Assembly (NCBI RefSeq): GCF_030848475.1
Contig: NZ_JAVDDS010000041.1
Location: 1 to 34,683, forward strand
Length of the DNA stretch: 34,683 bases
From: Herbivorax alkaliphila
GTDB taxonomy: Bacteria; Bacillota; Clostridia; Acetivibrionales; Acetivibrionaceae
Reading direction: 5' to 3'
Below are positions 31,853-34,683 of this stretch, one piece after another. Position numbers and translations under genes: made by a program. The notes under the pieces were generated by a model. It saw only the letters and a list, made by a program, of their open reading frames with translations, did not search any database and was not told the DNA's origin. The first letter of the stretch is position 1. Each line of letters begins with the position of its first letter.

Positions 31853-32749
31853 ATGAAACATGTATTTATTGTAAATCCTAATGCAGGAAAAGAAAAGTAT
31901 AAGGATTTTATCGTATGTGCTAAACGGTTAAAGAATGATTATGATATAAATTTGGAAATAACCACAAAACCTGAAGAAATAGGTGTTGTAATTGATAAAT
32001 ACAAAAATTTAGATGATTTTAGATTGTATTCTGTTGGAGGAGATGGAACTATAAATGGAATAATAAATTGTATTTTATCAAAAAAAATGAATAAAAAAAT
32101 TCCCTTAGGTATTGTGCCAACAGGAACAGCAAATGATGTATCACGTTATATTTATAATGAGGAGTCTTGGAATTATAAAAAAAACCTGCCTTTATTACTT
32201 AATGGAAAAGAGAAAAAAGTTGATGTTGGTAAGGTAAATGAGAGATTTTTTTTAAACATATCTTCAATTGGCTTTGATGCAAATGCAGCAAAAGAAGCTT
32301 ATAGATTTAAAAAATTAAGGTTTTTTCCTTCATCACTATCGTATTATGCAGGAGTTATTGTTGCACTTCTTAAAAAAAGACCTTTGCATTTTAAAATATT
32401 AATTGATGATAAATCCTATTCTCATAAGTACTTATTTGTTGTTATTGCAAATGGCAGAAAATATGGAGGAGGAGTAACCCCGACGCCGGAGGCACTAATA
32501 GATGATGGGATATTTGATATATGCATGGTTAAAGATGTTTCAAGACTCAATGCATTAAGAATATTACCTGTATACATAAAAGGAAATCATACAGGACTAA
32601 GTATGATTAACATGGTAAAATGCAAAAAAATATCCATCGAAAGTGCAGTTGATGTAGAATTGAATGTAGACGGAGATATTTATACAATTAGGAAGGCGGA
32701 CTTTGAAATTATACCAGGAGCATTAAAGATTATTGTGCCACAAAAGTGA
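31853..32749 (+). CDS. Diacylglycerol kinase-family lipid kinase (YegS/BmrU-like)
   Basis: A 298-residue soluble kinase from the ATG at 31853 (AAAGGGG about 9 nt upstream; conserved opening MKHVFIVNPNAGK). The frame is open 11 codons further upstream but lacks the family pattern there. Motifs: VNPNAGK near the N-terminus, SVGGDGTINGII (GGDGT at 62-66) and PTGTANDVSRYI (90-100) for ATP and lipid phosphorylation, then the C-terminal beta domain (NGRKYGGGVTPTPEALIDDG). Such enzymes phosphorylate diacylglycerol or related lipids at the membrane to recycle them into phospholipid synthesis. It stands alone, divergent from gdhA and convergent with the glycosidase gene. Confidence 0.9.
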   Translation: MKHVFIVNPNAGKEKYKDFIVCAKRLKNDYDINLEITTKPEEIGVVIDKYKNLDDFRLYSVGGDGTINGIINCILSKKMNKKIPLGIVPTGTANDVSRYIYNEESWNYKKNLPLLLNGKEKKVDVGKVNERFFLNISSIGFDANAAKEAYRFKKLRFFPSSLSYYAGVIVALLKKRPLHFKILIDDKSYSHKYLFVVIANGRKYGGGVTPTPEALIDDGIFDICMVKDVSRLNALRILPVYIKGNHTGLSMINMVKCKKISIESAVDVELNVDGDIYTIRKADFEIIPGALKIIVPQK

Positions 32750-32760
32750 ATTTATAAAAT

Positions 32761-32805
32761 AAGACTCAATACCATAACTTATAAAAAGTGACGATACTGA
32801 GTCTT
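32761..32805. terminator. Terminator hairpin between convergent genes
   Basis: AAGACTCA (32761-32768) pairs perfectly with TGAGTCTT (32798-32805) around a long AT-rich loop. On the minus strand ATTTTAT follows, so it best serves the glycosidase gene. Confidence 0.6.
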
Positions 32806-32843
32806 AGTCATTGCTTAAGTATAAAAGTTGAAATTTTAGATAT

Positions 32844-34304
32844 TTACTGCTTTAGAGGCAATTCATCAATCACTTCTAAAATATATCTTTCTATCAAAGC
32901 ATAATCTGTAGAATCAATTTTACCATCACCATTTACATCTGCATTTTGCGAAGCTCCAGCAAAGGGAAAACTGTCGATGATGTTTAATATATATCTTTTT
33001 AACAGCGTCAGATCGGTAGAATCAACAACGCCGTCTCCATTTATATCACCATATAATGGTTTAGGTAAAGAGGAAGACTCTATATTGTCATAGATTAAAG
33101 TAGTTAATGTATCTCCACCTTCTTTTGGGTAATCACCACTTAGTTCCCAAATCATAAAGCCAGCTAGGTTATTTTCCAATACATAGTCACATCGTATTTC
33201 AAGAGAATTTTCATCTATATAAGTATACATTGTACCTGTTGAATCATCCCAAATATATGGAGATTTAGCCTTTTGGTCGAAAAATTCTTCATATGATGAA
33301 TTCGGTGAATTTAAGATATCTTTTATATAGTGAAAAGGTCTTGTAGTAAGACCTTCGGAGGCGGAGCCAAATAGGCCGTTTGTACCACCTGTTATGTCTG
33401 TCCAGCCTGCAGCATAATAAGGTATACCTAAGTTTAGCTTTTCTGCGGGGACTCCTAGTTTTAAATATTCATTCACTGTCCAATCAATATTAGCTCTTTC
33501 TTTTCTATAGGCTGATGAGGGGTCAGAAGGGTTCATGTAAAGGGGAGACAGATGATTTGATACATCTTCCCATGAACCACTGTAGTCGTATGTCATAAGG
33601 TTAATAAAATCTAGGTACTGATGAAATTTATCAGGTTCCATATTGTCTATAGATGAACTTCCAGCAGGTGCTGCTATTGTGAGGAGGTAGTCTTTTCCAT
33701 CTTCTGTTCCTGCAATATCAAGCTCTTCTCTTAAAGTTTGTAGTAGCAGGGTAAAATTTTCCTTGTCTTCCGGTCTTGTTATATTTGTATCCAAGCCTCC
33801 ACCTACAGGATATTCCCAGTCAATATCTACTCCGTCAAATTGATACTCGCGTATAAAATCAACACAGCTTTTAGCAAATAATTCTCTAGATTCATCTGTT
33901 AAGGCTACGTCAGAAAAATATGTAGACATTGTCCAGCCACCAACGGATATTAAAGTTTTTACATCAGGATAAAGTTGCTTATATTTTATTAGCTGTCCAA
34001 AATGTCCTTTTATAGGTGTTTCCCAGGTATCATCATCAAAAGGTCTTTCAATTGCAGCCCATGTGTCGTGTATGGCTATCTCTCCATCTTCAATTTTTGC
34101 AAAGGCATAATTTATGTGAGTTACCTTGTTCCAAGGAATGTTGGAGACTTCATAATAATTATCTTCAAGATATATACCCCACTCTGTGAAATAGCCTACA
34201 ATGTTTTTAGATTGAGCATTAGCCTGAGTTGAAAAAACAGTTAAACATATAAAAAATCCAAATAATAGAGACAATACAATGCTTTTTTTTATAATATTCT
34301 CCAC
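32844..34304 (-). CDS. Secreted GH18 glycosidase (chitinase-like) with type I dockerin
   Basis: A 486-residue exported protein. The signal peptide (1-30) ends with an ANA-Q cleavage site. The glycoside hydrolase 18 domain (about 33-400) has SVGGW (120-124) and the catalytic DGVDIDWE (D157-x2-D160-x-D162-x-E164, Glu as acid). MTYDYSGSW and a C-terminal [11 protein letters not shown] add further support. Residues ~416-486 are a type I dockerin with two calcium F-hand repeats ([12 protein letters not shown] from 420 and [12 protein letters not shown] from 456), which docks enzymes onto a cellulosomal scaffoldin. It would cleave chitin or other GlcNAc polymers outside the cell. The start is GTG with AGGGAGGAG 7 nt upstream. 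Confidence 0.93.
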   Translation of the reverse strand: MENIIKKSIVLSLLFGFFICLTVFSTQANAQSKNIVGYFTEWGIYLEDNYYEVSNIPWNKVTHINYAFAKIEDGEIAIHDTWAAIERPFDDDTWETPIKGHFGQLIKYKQLYPDVKTLISVGGWTMSTYFSDVALTDESRELFAKSCVDFIREYQFDGVDIDWEYPVGGGLDTNITRPEDKENFTLLLQTLREELDIAGTEDGKDYLLTIAAPAGSSSIDNMEPDKFHQYLDFINLMTYDYSGSWEDVSNHLSPLYMNPSDPSSAYRKERANIDWTVNEYLKLGVPAEKLNLGIPYYAAGWTDITGGTNGLFGSASEGLTTRPFHYIKDILNSPNSSYEEFFDQKAKSPYIWDDSTGTMYTYIDENSLEIRCDYVLENNLAGFMIWELSGDYPKEGGDTLTTLIYDNIESSSLPKPLYGDINGDGVVDSTDLTLLKRYILNIIDSFPFAGASQNADVNGDGKIDSTDYALIERYILEVIDELPLKQ

Positions 34305-34683
34305 GCTATATCTCCTCCCTTAAAATAATGGAAAAATGATGATGTAAAGGATAGATTAGTATTTCATTTAAATAATAAATAGTGGATATTATGCTGTTAT
34401 TTAGTATTAATTATAGCACATCCAATGTTTTGAAACAAACAGTGTATTTACTTAAATTCTTAAAATTTGTGCATTAAGCAGCGTCAAAATTCCTTATCTT
34501 ACTAAAGGTGTGCATATAACTTTATATTTACATGCCCGAAACTGCGGAACTTTATTTTCCAAAATATTATTCTTTACACTTAATATATACACTCTCTAGA
34601 AGGTGAGGTCTTAGAATAAGATAAACTTTAGATATATAGAATTTAGTTGCAGTATGATATAATTTTTAAGTATAAAAAAGATT
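34305..34683. other. Upstream region of the glycosidase gene
   Basis: No gene is seen. On the minus strand, TTGTTT (34438-34433), a 17-nt spacer and TATAAT (34415-34410) form a plausible promoter with a leader of about 100 nt. A TATAAT-like sequence near 34660 on the plus strand may belong to a gene beyond the window. Confidence 0.4.

Overview
The window is AT-rich and looks like a member of the Clostridia, most likely a cellulosome-forming one. Evidence: strong Shine-Dalgarno (SD) sequences before nearly every gene, frequent TTG/GTG starts, an agr-type peptide pair, and a secreted family 18 glycosidase ending in a type I dockerin. I saw no rRNA, tRNA or CRISPR array.

Bases 1-10500 hold a co-directional three-gene module. 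It encodes a 1235-residue soluble hybrid histidine kinase-like protein, a 929-residue protein with an N-terminal receiver domain and no visible DNA-binding output, and a large NACHT/STAND-type NTPase with a Cys-rich N-terminus, a HEPN-like motif and C-terminal TPR repeats. The NTPase frame is broken between Walker A and Walker B. At the break there is an A_AAA_AAC heptamer in the right phase for -1 frameshifting, with an SD-like sequence just upstream. I read the module as a candidate anti-phage or stress-sensing system; this is inference from architecture.

Bases 10500-17350 are accessory DNA. They hold a remnant of an AAA-ATPase/PD-(D/E)XK family gene, an orphan agrB-agrD pair behind a leader that can hide the agrB ribosome site, two overlapping WYL regulators, a second tiny remnant of the same ATPase family, and an 898-residue membrane-anchored protein. 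That last protein carries DHH-phosphoesterase motifs in permuted order.

Bases 17590-22730 hold a B12-binding-domain protein in an operon with a LolCD/FtsX-like ABC exporter, a small convergent ORF, a heptad-repeat protein, a beta-propeller fragment, hairpins resembling the end of an IS200/IS605-type element, a two-copy PRC-barrel protein and a MarR regulator with a clear promoter.

Bases 22900-27000 hold two ArsA/Get3-like ATPases flanking a small protein, a strong bidirectional hairpin, a membrane protein on the other strand, and a relic that joins an internal arsA fragment to part of that hairpin.

The rest holds a PEP-synthase-like ATP-binding protein fused to a nucleotidyltransferase, glutamate dehydrogenase, a diacylglycerol kinase-family lipid kinase, and the dockerin-bearing family 18 glycosidase.
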